Part shown: piece by piece, positions 25,353 through 32,681 of the stretch | Layout: the number at the start of each line of letters is the position of its first letter | Numbering within the stretch: position 1 is the stretch's first letter | DNA from: Pseudomonas entomophila | GTDB lineage: Bacteria; Pseudomonadota; Gammaproteobacteria; Pseudomonadales; Pseudomonadaceae | Direction of reading: 5' to 3' | Assembly (NCBI RefSeq): GCF_023277925.1 | Contig: NZ_CP063832.1 | Span: forward strand, 1,266,001 to 1,330,000 | Length of the DNA stretch: 64,000 nucleotides | Notes under the pieces: model-generated | The model's database searches: none | Told to the model about the DNA's origin: nothing | Seen by the model: the letters and a program-made list of their open reading frames with translations, nothing else | Translations under genes and position numbers: made by a program

Positions 25353-25370
25353 ACTGGATGAATATCCAGT
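25353..25370 (+). promoter_or_regulatory. 7-bp inverted repeat upstream of the chitin-degradation genes
   Basis: ACTGGAT (25353-25359) and ATCCAGT (25364-25370) are perfect arms four bases apart. They lie in the 350-bp gap between the divergent porin and LPMO genes, upstream of the hairpin leader. It may be an operator or the end of the 5' region. No promoter consensus was found with confidence. Confidence 0.35.
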
Positions 25371-25435
25371 GCTTGTTGGCTTTTCCGCTCCCAGCTTGTC
25401 TCAACGCTGAAAATGGCCCCGTGGACAGAAAATCC

Positions 25436-25496
25436 AGCTCCGTTAGTTTGAAGGCCTCTCCGCTGGAAACGGAGAGTTCTCAAACCAAATGGAGCT
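25436..25496 (+). promoter_or_regulatory. RBS-sequestering hairpin leader with GGA loop (candidate RsmA/RsmE site)
   Basis: Three nested helices precede the LPMO start. AGCTCC (25436-25441) pairs with GGAGCT (25491-25496), which contains the Shine-Dalgarno GGAG. GTTTGA (25446-25451) pairs with TCAAAC (25480-25485). CTCTCCG (25456-25462) pairs with CGGAGAG (25470-25476) around the loop CTGGAAA. A GGA in a hairpin loop plus a second GGA at the Shine-Dalgarno is the arrangement bound by CsrA/RsmA-family repressors, which control exoenzymes in Pseudomonas through GacS/GacA. The pairing is seen; binding is inferred. Confidence 0.55.
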
Positions 25497-25502
25497 ACAA
25501 CG

Positions 25503-26138
25503 ATGAACCAACCACAATCGCAATCCCCACTTCGCCACGGCCGCGTCATGTCCCCGGCCTCCCGCGGCGCCGTCGCCATCGACCTCGGCCTGCTCGGTGG
25601 CTGGCAGGTCAACGAAATGGAAGGCGGCAAGAACTTCCCGGCCCTGGCCGCCGGCCCGTTCCCGGCGCCGTTCGAGACCGACAGCCCAAGCGTCGCGCCA
25701 CCCGCCGATGGCTACATCCTCAGCGGTGGCAAGGCCGATGCCCGTGACTGCGTCAACTTCACCGACGAGGAGATGAGCAAGAAGCTCAACCGCGCCTTCA
25801 CCTGGCCGCTGCTCAACGTCGACCCAGGCCAGCTGTTCAAGGTGAACTGGGTGTACACCGCGCCGCACACCACCCGTGGCTACCGCTGGCTGATCACCAA
25901 GGATGGCTGGGACCCGAAACAGCGCATCACCCGCGCCCAGTTGGAGGCCAAGCCGTTCGCCGAGGACTTCTACCCGCAGGTGCCGTACTACAGCCATGCC
26001 GGCGAGTTGAAGGCCAAGATCGATCACGAAGTGAAGCTGCCTTCGAACAAGAAGGGCCGTCACGTCATCGTGCTGATGTGGATCGTGGCCAACACCGGCA
26101 ACGCCTTCTACCAGGCCTTCGACGTCGACTTCCAGTAA
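25503..26138 (+). CDS. AA10 lytic polysaccharide monooxygenase, no signal peptide
   Basis: A 211-aa AA10 (former CBM33) protein. The copper histidine brace is visible as His12 in RHGRVMSPASRG and His122 in VYTAPHTTRGYRWLITK, with an aromatic near the C-terminus (NAFYQAFDVDFQ). LPMOs oxidatively cleave crystalline chitin or cellulose and need the first His to be the mature N-terminus. Here only 11 polar residues precede it and there is no Sec or Tat signal, so the protein must be trimmed (Arg11-His12 is a trypsin-like site) and leave the cell by another route. ATG 25503 has GGAG eight bases upstream. The chitinase gene follows at 37 nt. Confidence 0.88.
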   Translation: MNQPQSQSPLRHGRVMSPASRGAVAIDLGLLGGWQVNEMEGGKNFPALAAGPFPAPFETDSPSVAPPADGYILSGGKADARDCVNFTDEEMSKKLNRAFTWPLLNVDPGQLFKVNWVYTAPHTTRGYRWLITKDGWDPKQRITRAQLEAKPFAEDFYPQVPYYSHAGELKAKIDHEVKLPSNKKGRHVIVLMWIVANTGNAFYQAFDVDFQ

Positions 26139-26175
26139 GCCGGCGGATATTCCACACGTTCTGAAGGACTAGAAC

Positions 26176-27213
26176 ATGTCTACGTTTGACTTCACCCAAC
26201 TGAAAACGGCGGAGGATGCCGCTTCGAAAATGCCGAGCCTGGCCGGCAAGAAAATCCTCATGGGCTACTGGCACAACTGGCCGGCCGGCCCCGCCGATGG
26301 CTACCAGCGCGGGCAGTTCGCCAACATGAGCCTGGAGGATGTGCCGCGGGACTACAACGTGGTGGCCGTGGCGTTCATGAAGGGCAGCGGTATTCCAACC
26401 TTCAAGCCCTACAACCTGTCCGACGCCGAGTTCCGTCGCCAGGTGGGCGTGCTGAACAGCCAGGGCAGGGCGGTGCTGATGTCCCTGGGCGGTGCCGATG
26501 CGCATATCGCACTGAACCCAGGCCATGAACAGCCACTGGCCAATGAGATCATCCGCCTGGTGGAAACCTACGGCTTCGATGGGTTGGACATCGACCTTGA
26601 ACAGAGCGCGATTGACTTCGCTGCCAACAAGACTGTCCTGCCCGCCGCGCTGAAACTGGTCAAGGACCACTACGCCGCCGAGGGCAAGCACTTCATCATC
26701 AGCATGGCGCCGGAGTTCCCCTACCTGACCGCCGCTGGCCGCTACGTGCCCTACCTCCAGGCACTGGAAGGCTACTACGACTTCATCGCGCCGCAGTTCT
26801 ACAACCAGGGCGGCGACGGGCTCTGGGTCGAGGAGGCCAACAACGGGCGCGGCGCGTGGATTGCCCAGAACAACGACGCGATGAAAGAGGACTTCCTCTA
26901 CTACATGACCGAAAGCCTGGTCAGTGGTACCCGCGGTTTCACCAAGATCCCGGCCGACAAGTTCGTCATCGGCCTGCCGGCCAACGTCGATGCCGCGGCC
27001 ACCGGCTACGTGATCAACCCGACGGCGGTGTCCAACGTGTTCAAGCGGCTTTATGCCAAGGGCATTTCGATCAAGGGCCTGATGACCTGGTCGGTCAACT
27101 GGGACAGCGGGGTGAACAAGAACCACGTGCCCTACAACCAGGAGTTCAGCCGACGCTACGGGCCGTTGACCAGCGGCAGCAACCAGGCTGTGTCGGCGCA
27201 GGACGCGCCGTAA
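26176..27213 (+). CDS. GH18 chitinase, no signal peptide
   Basis: A 345-aa single-domain glycoside hydrolase family 18. The substrate strand is VLMSLGG (101-106). The catalytic signature DGLDIDLE spans 135-142 with acid/base Glu142. The APQFYNQ strand and the terminal LMTWSVNWD are also present. It should hydrolyse chitin. Like the LPMO encoded 37 nt upstream, it lacks a signal peptide; P. aeruginosa ChiC is a known signal-less secreted chitinase. AAGGA precedes ATG 26176. No chitin-binding domain is attached, so the LPMO may supply surface activity. Confidence 0.9.
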   Translation: MSTFDFTQLKTAEDAASKMPSLAGKKILMGYWHNWPAGPADGYQRGQFANMSLEDVPRDYNVVAVAFMKGSGIPTFKPYNLSDAEFRRQVGVLNSQGRAVLMSLGGADAHIALNPGHEQPLANEIIRLVETYGFDGLDIDLEQSAIDFAANKTVLPAALKLVKDHYAAEGKHFIISMAPEFPYLTAAGRYVPYLQALEGYYDFIAPQFYNQGGDGLWVEEANNGRGAWIAQNNDAMKEDFLYYMTESLVSGTRGFTKIPADKFVIGLPANVDAAATGYVINPTAVSNVFKRLYAKGISIKGLMTWSVNWDSGVNKNHVPYNQEFSRRYGPLTSGSNQAVSAQDAP

Positions 27214-27246
27214 GTGCAGACGGCTGAGTAACACGCGATCAAGGCA

Positions 27247-27270
27247 ACATCCGGCAGACGTGCCGGATGT
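27247..27270 (+). other. Perfect 10-bp hairpin downstream of the chitinase gene
   Basis: ACATCCGGCA (27247-27256) and TGCCGGATGT (27261-27270) with a GACG loop. No uridine run follows. It sits 33 nt after the chitinase stop and just before a true terminator, and may protect the 3' end of the LPMO-chitinase mRNA. Confidence 0.5.
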
Positions 27271-27304
27271 GCCACGGATTTGATTGTCGAGGCCAATCAA
27301 TCGG

Positions 27305-27333
27305 AATCCGATGCCGCAAGGCATCGGATTTTT
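27305..27333 (+). terminator. Strong intrinsic terminator of the LPMO-chitinase operon
   Basis: AATCCGATGCC (27305-27315) pairs perfectly with GGCATCGGATT (27320-27330) around a GCAA tetraloop, followed by further T residues to 27333. This is a textbook rho-independent terminator. Confidence 0.85.
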
Positions 27334-27411
27334 GCCGTGACTCGCCGAGGTATCGAAGCGCCAGACCAGATGTCCGAAAATGGCGAGCCTCATCGCTGCC
27401 CAAGGCATAGG

Positions 27412-28902
27412 ATGTCCTCCATGCCAAACATCATCGATCCCCCCGAAAGCGATGCCTGCTACCTGGCCGTGAAGGCGCATGATGCCCGTTTCGACGGTGC
27501 CTTCTTCGCGGCGGTGACCAGCACGGGCATCTATTGCCGGCCGGTGTGCCGGGTGAAGACGCCACGGCGCGAGAATATCCGTTTCTACCGCCACGCCGCC
27601 CAGGCTGAGGCCGCGGGGTTCAGGCCCTGTCTGCGCTGCCGGCCGGAGCTGGCGCCGCGCGCGGCCGCGTGGAGTACCGAGGACGCGTCGCGCATCCTGG
27701 CGCTGCAGGCGGCGCGGCTGATGGATGAACCGGAAGCCTTGCCGGGCGTGACGGGGACGGGCTCGATGGTCGCCATCGCCAACCATTTGGGCGTGAGCGA
27801 CCGCCACCTACGGCGCATCTTCGAGACACATTTCGGTGTTTCGCCCCTCCAGTACCTCCAGACGCGACGGTTGCTGGCGGCCAAGCAATTGATCGCCGAC
27901 ACGCAATTGCCAATGACCCAGGTGGCCTTGTCCAGCGGGTTTGGCAGCGTGCGTCGGTTCAACGATGCGTTTTACCAGCACTACGGCCTGAACCCGAGTG
28001 CGCTGCGCCGCGCCAAGGCCTCGCCGGGCGGGCAGGGCGTCAGCGTGCGCTTGGGCTGGCGCCCACCTTATGACGTGGAGGCCATGCTAGGCTTCCTGCG
28101 CCTGCGCGCGATACCCGGTGTGGAATGCGTGGAGGGACTGCAGTACTCGCGCACCCTTCGCTTCGGCAAGGGCAAGCACGAACACAGCGGCTGGTTACAG
28201 GTGCACTTCGACGAGGCACATGCCCAGGTGCTGGTCACGATCAGCGAGTCTCTGGCAATCGTGCTGCCCACGCTGATCAATCGCGTGCGCTGCGCCTTTG
28301 ACCTGGATGCTGATCCGGGCGCCATTCACTGTGTCTTGCACGCCACGTTCCCGTCGGGCGAGGGCGTGCGCGTCCCCGGGGCGATGGACGGATTCGAACT
28401 GGCGGTGCGCGCCGTGCTCGGTCAGCAAGTCACCGTGGCCGCCGCGCGCACGCTGGGTTCGCGCCTTGCCAGCGCATTCGGTGCACCTGTTGAAACCCCC
28501 GTTCCAGGCCTTGGCCGCCTGTTCCCCACGCCGGCCGCGCTGGTAGCGTCCAGCGGCGATGCGCTTGGCCGGCTGGGCATCACCCGCCAGCGTCAGGCCG
28601 CGCTCAAGGCCTTGGCCGAGGCCGTGGAGGAGGGGCGCCTCGTCTTGAGCCCCGGTGTGGATGTTGCCGCGACGTGTGCCCAGTTGCGGGCATTGCCCGG
28701 CATCGGCGACTGGACGGCCCAGTACATCGCCTTGCGCGCGCTGCGCTGGCCCGATGCCTTCCCGGCCGGCGATGTGGCGTTGCAAAAAGCGTTGGGTGTG
28801 AGCACTGCCCGCGCTGCCACTCAGGCGGCGGAGGGCTGGCGGCCCTGGCGTGGTTATGCGGTGTTGCGCGCCTGGTTGGGGTTGGCGGACACAACACGAT
28901 GA
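27412..28902 (+). CDS. Ada-AlkA fusion: DNA-3-methyladenine glycosylase with Ada-type regulatory domains
   Basis: A 496-aa protein. Residues 12-80 are an Ada N-terminal zinc domain with Cys42, Cys46, Cys73 and Cys76 (the methyl-phosphotriester acceptor set). An AraC-type helix-turn-helix follows (about 90-185, GVSDRHLRRIFETHFGVSPLQYLQTRR). Residues about 215-490 are an AlkA domain with the helix-hairpin-helix LPGIGDWTAQY and catalytic Asp in PAGDVALQK. It lacks the Ogt methyltransferase domain of E. coli Ada. It repairs alkylated bases and probably activates its own adaptive response. ATG 27412 is preferred (AAGG upstream); ATG 27421 is an alternative. Confidence 0.9.
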   Translation: MSSMPNIIDPPESDACYLAVKAHDARFDGAFFAAVTSTGIYCRPVCRVKTPRRENIRFYRHAAQAEAAGFRPCLRCRPELAPRAAAWSTEDASRILALQAARLMDEPEALPGVTGTGSMVAIANHLGVSDRHLRRIFETHFGVSPLQYLQTRRLLAAKQLIADTQLPMTQVALSSGFGSVRRFNDAFYQHYGLNPSALRRAKASPGGQGVSVRLGWRPPYDVEAMLGFLRLRAIPGVECVEGLQYSRTLRFGKGKHEHSGWLQVHFDEAHAQVLVTISESLAIVLPTLINRVRCAFDLDADPGAIHCVLHATFPSGEGVRVPGAMDGFELAVRAVLGQQVTVAAARTLGSRLASAFGAPVETPVPGLGRLFPTPAALVASSGDALGRLGITRQRQAALKALAEAVEEGRLVLSPGVDVAATCAQLRALPGIGDWTAQYIALRALRWPDAFPAGDVALQKALGVSTARAATQAAEGWRPWRGYAVLRAWLGLADTTR

Positions 28903-28939
28903 CGTGCGAGGCGATCCACTCATGCGCAGGTTCGATCAC

Positions 28940-29335
28940 TCATTGACGCGAGAGCGCGTTCAACACCGCCATGGCGTTCTGGGCATCATTCACGCCGACG
29001 AAGATATGGTCATGGTAATAGGCGGCCATCACATTGCAACTGATGCCAGCCTTGCCCAGCGCATTGGCGAACGCCGCAGTGAGCCCCACGGCTTCGAGCG
29101 AGGAGTGTACGGTCAGGGTGATCCAGGCACACACGTAGGTGTAGGGCAGCTTCAGCCTATCTGCCGTACTTCGACCCAGAATGACTGTCCATCCTTCGCG
29201 CTCCTTGAAACTACCAACAACCTCCACGTCTCGCAGCGTCATTGGGTCAGCGCCCGTGACGAACACATATTCGCCGTCGTTGAGTTCGGGCTTCATGGAC
29301 TGGAGCAGTGTTTCAAGCGAGGTTTCGCCGTTCAT
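28940..29335 (-). CDS. ACT domain protein
   Basis: A 131-aa protein with two ACT-like modules: GEYVFVTGADP..VVGSFKEREGWTVILG and a second ACT fold WITLTVHSSLEAVGLTAAFANALGKAGISCNVMAAYYHDHIFV. Such stand-alone ACT proteins probably bind an amino acid and regulate an enzyme, but the partner is unknown. ATG 29335 has AGGATC upstream. The frame extends to 29428 without RBS support. It is convergent with the Ada-AlkA gene. Confidence 0.82.
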   Translation of the reverse strand: MNGETSLETLLQSMKPELNDGEYVFVTGADPMTLRDVEVVGSFKEREGWTVILGRSTADRLKLPYTYVCAWITLTVHSSLEAVGLTAAFANALGKAGISCNVMAAYYHDHIFVGVNDAQNAMAVLNALSRQ

Positions 29336-29426
29336 CGCGGGGATCCTGTGCGGGTGAGCGGGCAGTCTAGGGTGTTCACCAGGTGAGATTGAAATTAGCT
29401 TTGCAGACAGGGTATTAGGGCGAGTC

Positions 29427-29612
29427 ATGAAGCATTGGCCAGCCCAGGATGCGATGCCATTCGACTGGCGAATATTCCATGTGCGGATTGTCGATTTTCA
29501 TTCGAAGCCTGGATGGACCAAGCTGGTCGTCCACATCGGTACACATCACCGAAGCCCGGCAGGTACCGCACCCGAGCACGCGGACCTGCACATGGAGAGG
29601 GCGGAGGACTGA
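29427..29612 (+). CDS. Short hypothetical protein
   Basis: A 61-aa frame, MKHWPAQDAMPFDWRIFHVR then IVDFHSKPGW..., ending 17 nt before the VOC gene. Rich in His and Trp, no signal peptide, no recognised family. No good RBS. The spacing suits a short gene leading the VOC gene, but a chance frame in GC-rich DNA is as likely. Confidence 0.25.
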   Translation: MKHWPAQDAMPFDWRIFHVRIVDFHSKPGWTKLVVHIGTHHRSPAGTAPEHADLHMERAED

Positions 29613-29628
29613 CCCAGGAGGTGACAAG

Positions 29629-30051
29629 GTGACGGTTTTCACTATCCAGCAAATCGACCACATTGTGCTGCGCGTGCAGGACATGCAGCGGAGTGTGGAT
29701 TTCTATACCCAGGTACTGGGTTGCTCGATCAGCAAGCACAACGAAGAGCTCGCCATGATCCATCTGGCGGCGGGCGGTTCCATGATCGACCTGGTGGATA
29801 TCCTAGGCCCGTTGGGGGCCAAGGGCGGTGGAGCACCTGGCAAGGAGCGACGCAACGTCGATCACTTCTGCCTGCGCGTGGAGCCGTTCGATGAGCAGGC
29901 AATCATTGCCCACCTGCAAGGGCACGGCATCTCGGTCGAGAAGGCCGCCAGCCGATACGGGGCAGAGGGTGTGGGCTTGTCGCTCTACTGCTTCGATCCT
30001 GATGGCAATCAAGTCGAGCTCAAGGGGCCGGCGGAAGTCGCCAGTGCGTGA
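29629..30051 (+). CDS. VOC family protein (glyoxalase/dioxygenase fold)
   Basis: A 140-aa protein with the VOC pattern: QQIDHIVLRVQDMQRSVDFYTQVLG, then RRNVDHFCLRVEPFDEQAIIAHLQGHG, and FDPDGNQVELKG at the end. Candidate metal ligands are His10, His78-like in VDHF and Glu in QVELK. It resembles the extradiol-dioxygenase/glyoxalase-like group. GTG 29629 has AGGAGG six bases upstream, which fixes the start. Substrate unknown. It is convergent with a LysR gene. Confidence 0.82.
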   Translation: MTVFTIQQIDHIVLRVQDMQRSVDFYTQVLGCSISKHNEELAMIHLAAGGSMIDLVDILGPLGAKGGGAPGKERRNVDHFCLRVEPFDEQAIIAHLQGHGISVEKAASRYGAEGVGLSLYCFDPDGNQVELKGPAEVASA

Positions 30052-30059
30052 TTCGACCG

Positions 30060-30968
30060 TCAGGTGCCCTGGCTGCAAGCCAGGATCGCGTCCCTGATCC
30101 AGCGGTTCGCCGGGTCTGCGTCATTGCGCGAGTGCCAGGCTTGTTGGTACGACAGCACCGGCAGGTCCAGCGGGGCATCGAAGGTGCGCAGCGTCGGGTA
30201 CCGGTCCAGATCCCGAACCGGCCAACTCGCCACCGTCAGGATGAGGTCGGTACCGGCGATGAGTTCGATGGCGGCGCTCCAGTGCGGCAGTGCCATGGCG
30301 ATTCGGCGCCGTACCCCCATTCGCGCCAGCACCCGCTCGATTTCGTCATTGGCATCGGGGCGCAGGGCGAGCATGACGTGCGGGCGCTCCAGCCACGCCT
30401 CGAGCGACAGGCAACCGCACGCCGGCAGGGCGCTTTCATCGGCGAGGCTGACGAAGTGCTCGGGGAACAGCTCCTGCACCAGGACACCTTGGGGGTATTC
30501 CGGGAAAATGCCCAGCGCCACGTCGAGTTCGCCATCCGCCAGCTGGGCCATCATGGTCTCCCGGCTGGCCTGGCTGACCGCCAGGTCCACCCCGGGTGCG
30601 ACGCGGCGAACATGACGAACCAGCCTGGGTAGCACACGGCGCGCGGCGTAGTCGGAAAGTGACAAGCGGAAGCGCGCCTGGGATTGGCCCGGGTCGAATT
30701 CGGATGCCCCCAGCAGATCATTGAGATGCCTCAGGGACTGCTCGAGCGGCCCCAGCAAGCTTTGCGCTCGGGCGGTAAGCACCAACTGGCCGTCACGGCG
30801 TATCAGCAAGGGGTCGTCGAAGTGCAGGCGAAGTTGAGCCAGGGCATGGCTGACGGCGGGCTGGCTTTTGTGCAGGCGCACCGACGCACGTGTCACGTGC
30901 CGCTCCAGCAACAGCGCGTGGAGGGTCAGCAGGAGGTTGAGGTCGATCCGTCGTAGTGCTTCCAGCAT
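30060..30968 (-). CDS. LysR-family transcriptional regulator
   Basis: A 302-aa LTTR. The N-terminal winged HTH is LRRIDLNLLLTLHALLLERH, VRLHKSQPAVSHALAQLRLHF. The effector domain has the usual two lobes (FRLSLSDYAARRVLPRL, LDVALGIFPEYPQGVLVQELF). The start at ATG 30968 gives the standard length; the frame is open upstream to 31265 but without family similarity. It ends eight bases from the convergent VOC gene. No divergent partner lies directly upstream (309-bp gap to the next candidate frame), so its targets are unclear. Confidence 0.9.
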   Translation of the reverse strand: MLEALRRIDLNLLLTLHALLLERHVTRASVRLHKSQPAVSHALAQLRLHFDDPLLIRRDGQLVLTARAQSLLGPLEQSLRHLNDLLGASEFDPGQSQARFRLSLSDYAARRVLPRLVRHVRRVAPGVDLAVSQASRETMMAQLADGELDVALGIFPEYPQGVLVQELFPEHFVSLADESALPACGCLSLEAWLERPHVMLALRPDANDEIERVLARMGVRRRIAMALPHWSAAIELIAGTDLILTVASWPVRDLDRYPTLRTFDAPLDLPVLSYQQAWHSRNDADPANRWIRDAILACSQGT

Positions 30969-31277
30969 GTGCTCAATTCTGTCCGATGCATCGGGGCAGG
31001 GTAGCAACATGTCGAAAGGGATGACAGCCACGTTGTGTCGAACAGCGTCCAGACGTGGGCAATGTCGTCGCAATGTTTTGCCGTAAAAAGTCAGGGGCAG
31101 CTCCGCCGGCTCGACAGACCTGCACAACCAATGCCGAGACCTCACTTTGTGGTAGGTGAGGTTTAGGGATCGCTTACCTTGTACCTGGTTGTCCCGGCAG
31201 TCTGTTTTAAAACTTTTTGGAAGACAGGGGGCGCATACTCGAGGTAGCTCAGGGCTTCTGAGCATTGAGAGGTGCGT

Positions 31278-31496
31278 ATGACCAGAGACAGGGATAACGG
31301 CCAGGGTGGTAAGTCAGCCGGTAATGGCGGTTGGCCGACCGAGCGAGGCGAGGATGCCAAGAGAGCCCGTCCAGAGGACCGCGACGATTACATCGAAATC
31401 CGGCCCTTTCGAGGCGGTCAGAGACAAGGCCCGCCGGATCCATCGAGGGCATCCAATGCCGAGCGCTATAGCTATCACAAGCGCCCATTGGAGTAA
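31278..31496 (+). CDS. Small hydrophilic hypothetical protein
   Basis: A 72-aa frame from ATG 31278 with GAGAGG five bases upstream. The product is extremely charged and Gly/Arg/Asp-rich (TRDRDNGQGGKSAGNGG, EDAKRARPEDRDDYIEIRPF), with no hydrophobic core, so it would be disordered. No family recognised. The opposite strand is also open and hydrophobic, which shows that composition alone keeps frames open here. Confidence 0.3.
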   Translation: MTRDRDNGQGGKSAGNGGWPTERGEDAKRARPEDRDDYIEIRPFRGGQRQGPPDPSRASNAERYSYHKRPLE

Positions 31497-31521
31497 CAGC
31501 CAAGCGTAGACTCGCTGAAAT

Positions 31522-31588
31522 CTGCCATGGGTCGATAGCCGCCACTCGCGACCGTCCGCTATCGCCCCAAAGTAGCCCTTCACGAAGG
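31522..31588 (+). repeat. Copy of dispersed GGCAGCTWTGGGTCG palindromic repeat
   Basis: CTGCCATGGGTCGATAGCCG, then CACTCGCGACCG, then a right arm CGCCCCAAAGTAGCC and TTCACGAAGG. This is a degenerate copy of the unit at 39909 and 50777. The gap 31497-31706 otherwise contains no gene. Confidence 0.6.
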
Positions 31589-31706
31589 ATTTCTAAGGAC
31601 CCATTGCAACCGGTCGCGTACGACTGCAATCGATCAAATCAAATGCATCTGCTTTTTCGCGGGTTTGCGGGGCAGGTAAAATTCAGACGCCTTGAAGGCC
31701 GATGAC

Positions 31707-32600
31707 TCAGCGCTTGTAGCGTAACGCTTCAACTACAACGCCAAACGCCGATGAATGTTCTCGGCGATTGGGGTAGTAGAGATGGTAACCGGCAAAGGGC
31801 TGGCACCAATCTTCCAACACCCGTACAAGGCTACCGTCAGCTAGCTCCTTCGCCACCATGTCCTCCGGCAGGAAACCCAAGCCACATCCCGCCACGGCCG
31901 CACGCAGAATCGGCAGGCTGCTGTTGAACGTCCATTGTCCTTCGACACGGGCCTTCAGTTCGTGACCATCCTTTTCAAAATCCCATTGCATCAGGTTGCC
32001 ATGGGTGGGGAGGCGCAGATTGATGCAATTTTGCGCCGCAAGATCACCGGGCACCTTCGGCACTGGCCGCTGTTTGAAATACTCGGGTGAGCCCACGACC
32101 GCGATGCGCAAGGGTGGCCCGATAGGAACGGCGATCATGTCCTTGGCCACCTGCTCTCCCAGGCGTACACCGGCGTCATAGCGTTGCGCGACGATGTCGG
32201 AAAGGGCGTAGTCGACGGTGATTTCGACTTTGATGTCTGGATAGTCGGGAAGCACCTTTGAAAGCTTGGGCCACAGAATATTGTTGGCGGCATGTTCGGA
32301 TGCTTGAATCCGCACATTGCCTGCCGGGGTGTCACGAAACTCGCTGACCGCAGCCAGTTCGAGTTCGATCTCATCGAATCGCGGCGCCATCGATTGATAC
32401 AGCCGCTGACCCGCCTCGGTCGGCGAAACACTGCGTGTGGTACGCGTCAGCAGGCGCACGCCCAATCGGCTTTCCAGTGCGCGCATGGTGTGACTCAGCG
32501 CCGACTGCGAGACGCCAAGCTGAGCGGCCGCGCGGGTGAAACTGCCTTCGCGGGTGATGACCACGAAGGCTTGCAGGTCGTTTAGATTGGCGCGGGACAT
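31707..32600 (-). CDS. LysR-family regulator (paralogue of the one at 47232)
   Basis: A 297-aa LTTR of the AaeR/PgrR-like group. The HTH is REGSFTRAAAQLGVSQSALS, followed by LLTRTTRSVSPTEAGQRLY and the effector domain with VEITVDYALSDIVAQRYDAG and GYHLYYPNRREHSSAF. Long blocks are shared with the 47232 protein over the whole length, so the two are recent paralogues or share an origin. It is the last gene downstream of the minus-strand hydrolase/cupin/aldo-keto reductase set and probably regulates it. A small ATGAG/CTCAT dyad overlaps its own start region. Confidence 0.9.
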   Translation of the reverse strand: MSRANLNDLQAFVVITREGSFTRAAAQLGVSQSALSHTMRALESRLGVRLLTRTTRSVSPTEAGQRLYQSMAPRFDEIELELAAVSEFRDTPAGNVRIQASEHAANNILWPKLSKVLPDYPDIKVEITVDYALSDIVAQRYDAGVRLGEQVAKDMIAVPIGPPLRIAVVGSPEYFKQRPVPKVPGDLAAQNCINLRLPTHGNLMQWDFEKDGHELKARVEGQWTFNSSLPILRAAVAGCGLGFLPEDMVAKELADGSLVRVLEDWCQPFAGYHLYYPNRREHSSAFGVVVEALRYKR

Positions 32601-32602
32601 TG

Positions 32603-32616
32603 ATGAGAACCTCTCA
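32603..32616. promoter_or_regulatory. ATGAG-N4-CTCAT dyad before the LysR gene
   Basis: ATGAG (32603-32607) and CTCAT (32612-32616) form a short dyad immediately before the LysR start at 32600. Related TCATGAG elements occur in the other non-coding stretches of this module (35729, 38856) and of its sister module (42581, 42645, 48169), suggesting a common operator. Confidence 0.35.
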
Positions 32617-32681
32617 TAAGGGGCGCGGGATTAATCCATAAAAGCAGGTTGCACACGAATGCGCGACCCCAAGAGAGTTGA

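Noticed and set aside
26065..27807. 580-codon minus-strand frame across the chitinase and Ada-AlkA genes
   Set aside because: It crosses a strong terminator and two unrelated conserved genes, and has no recognisable domain.
31314..31583. 89-codon hydrophobic minus-strand frame
   Set aside because: It runs through a copy of the dispersed repeat and lacks an RBS; the hydrophobic look comes from the complement of a charged, GC-rich stretch.
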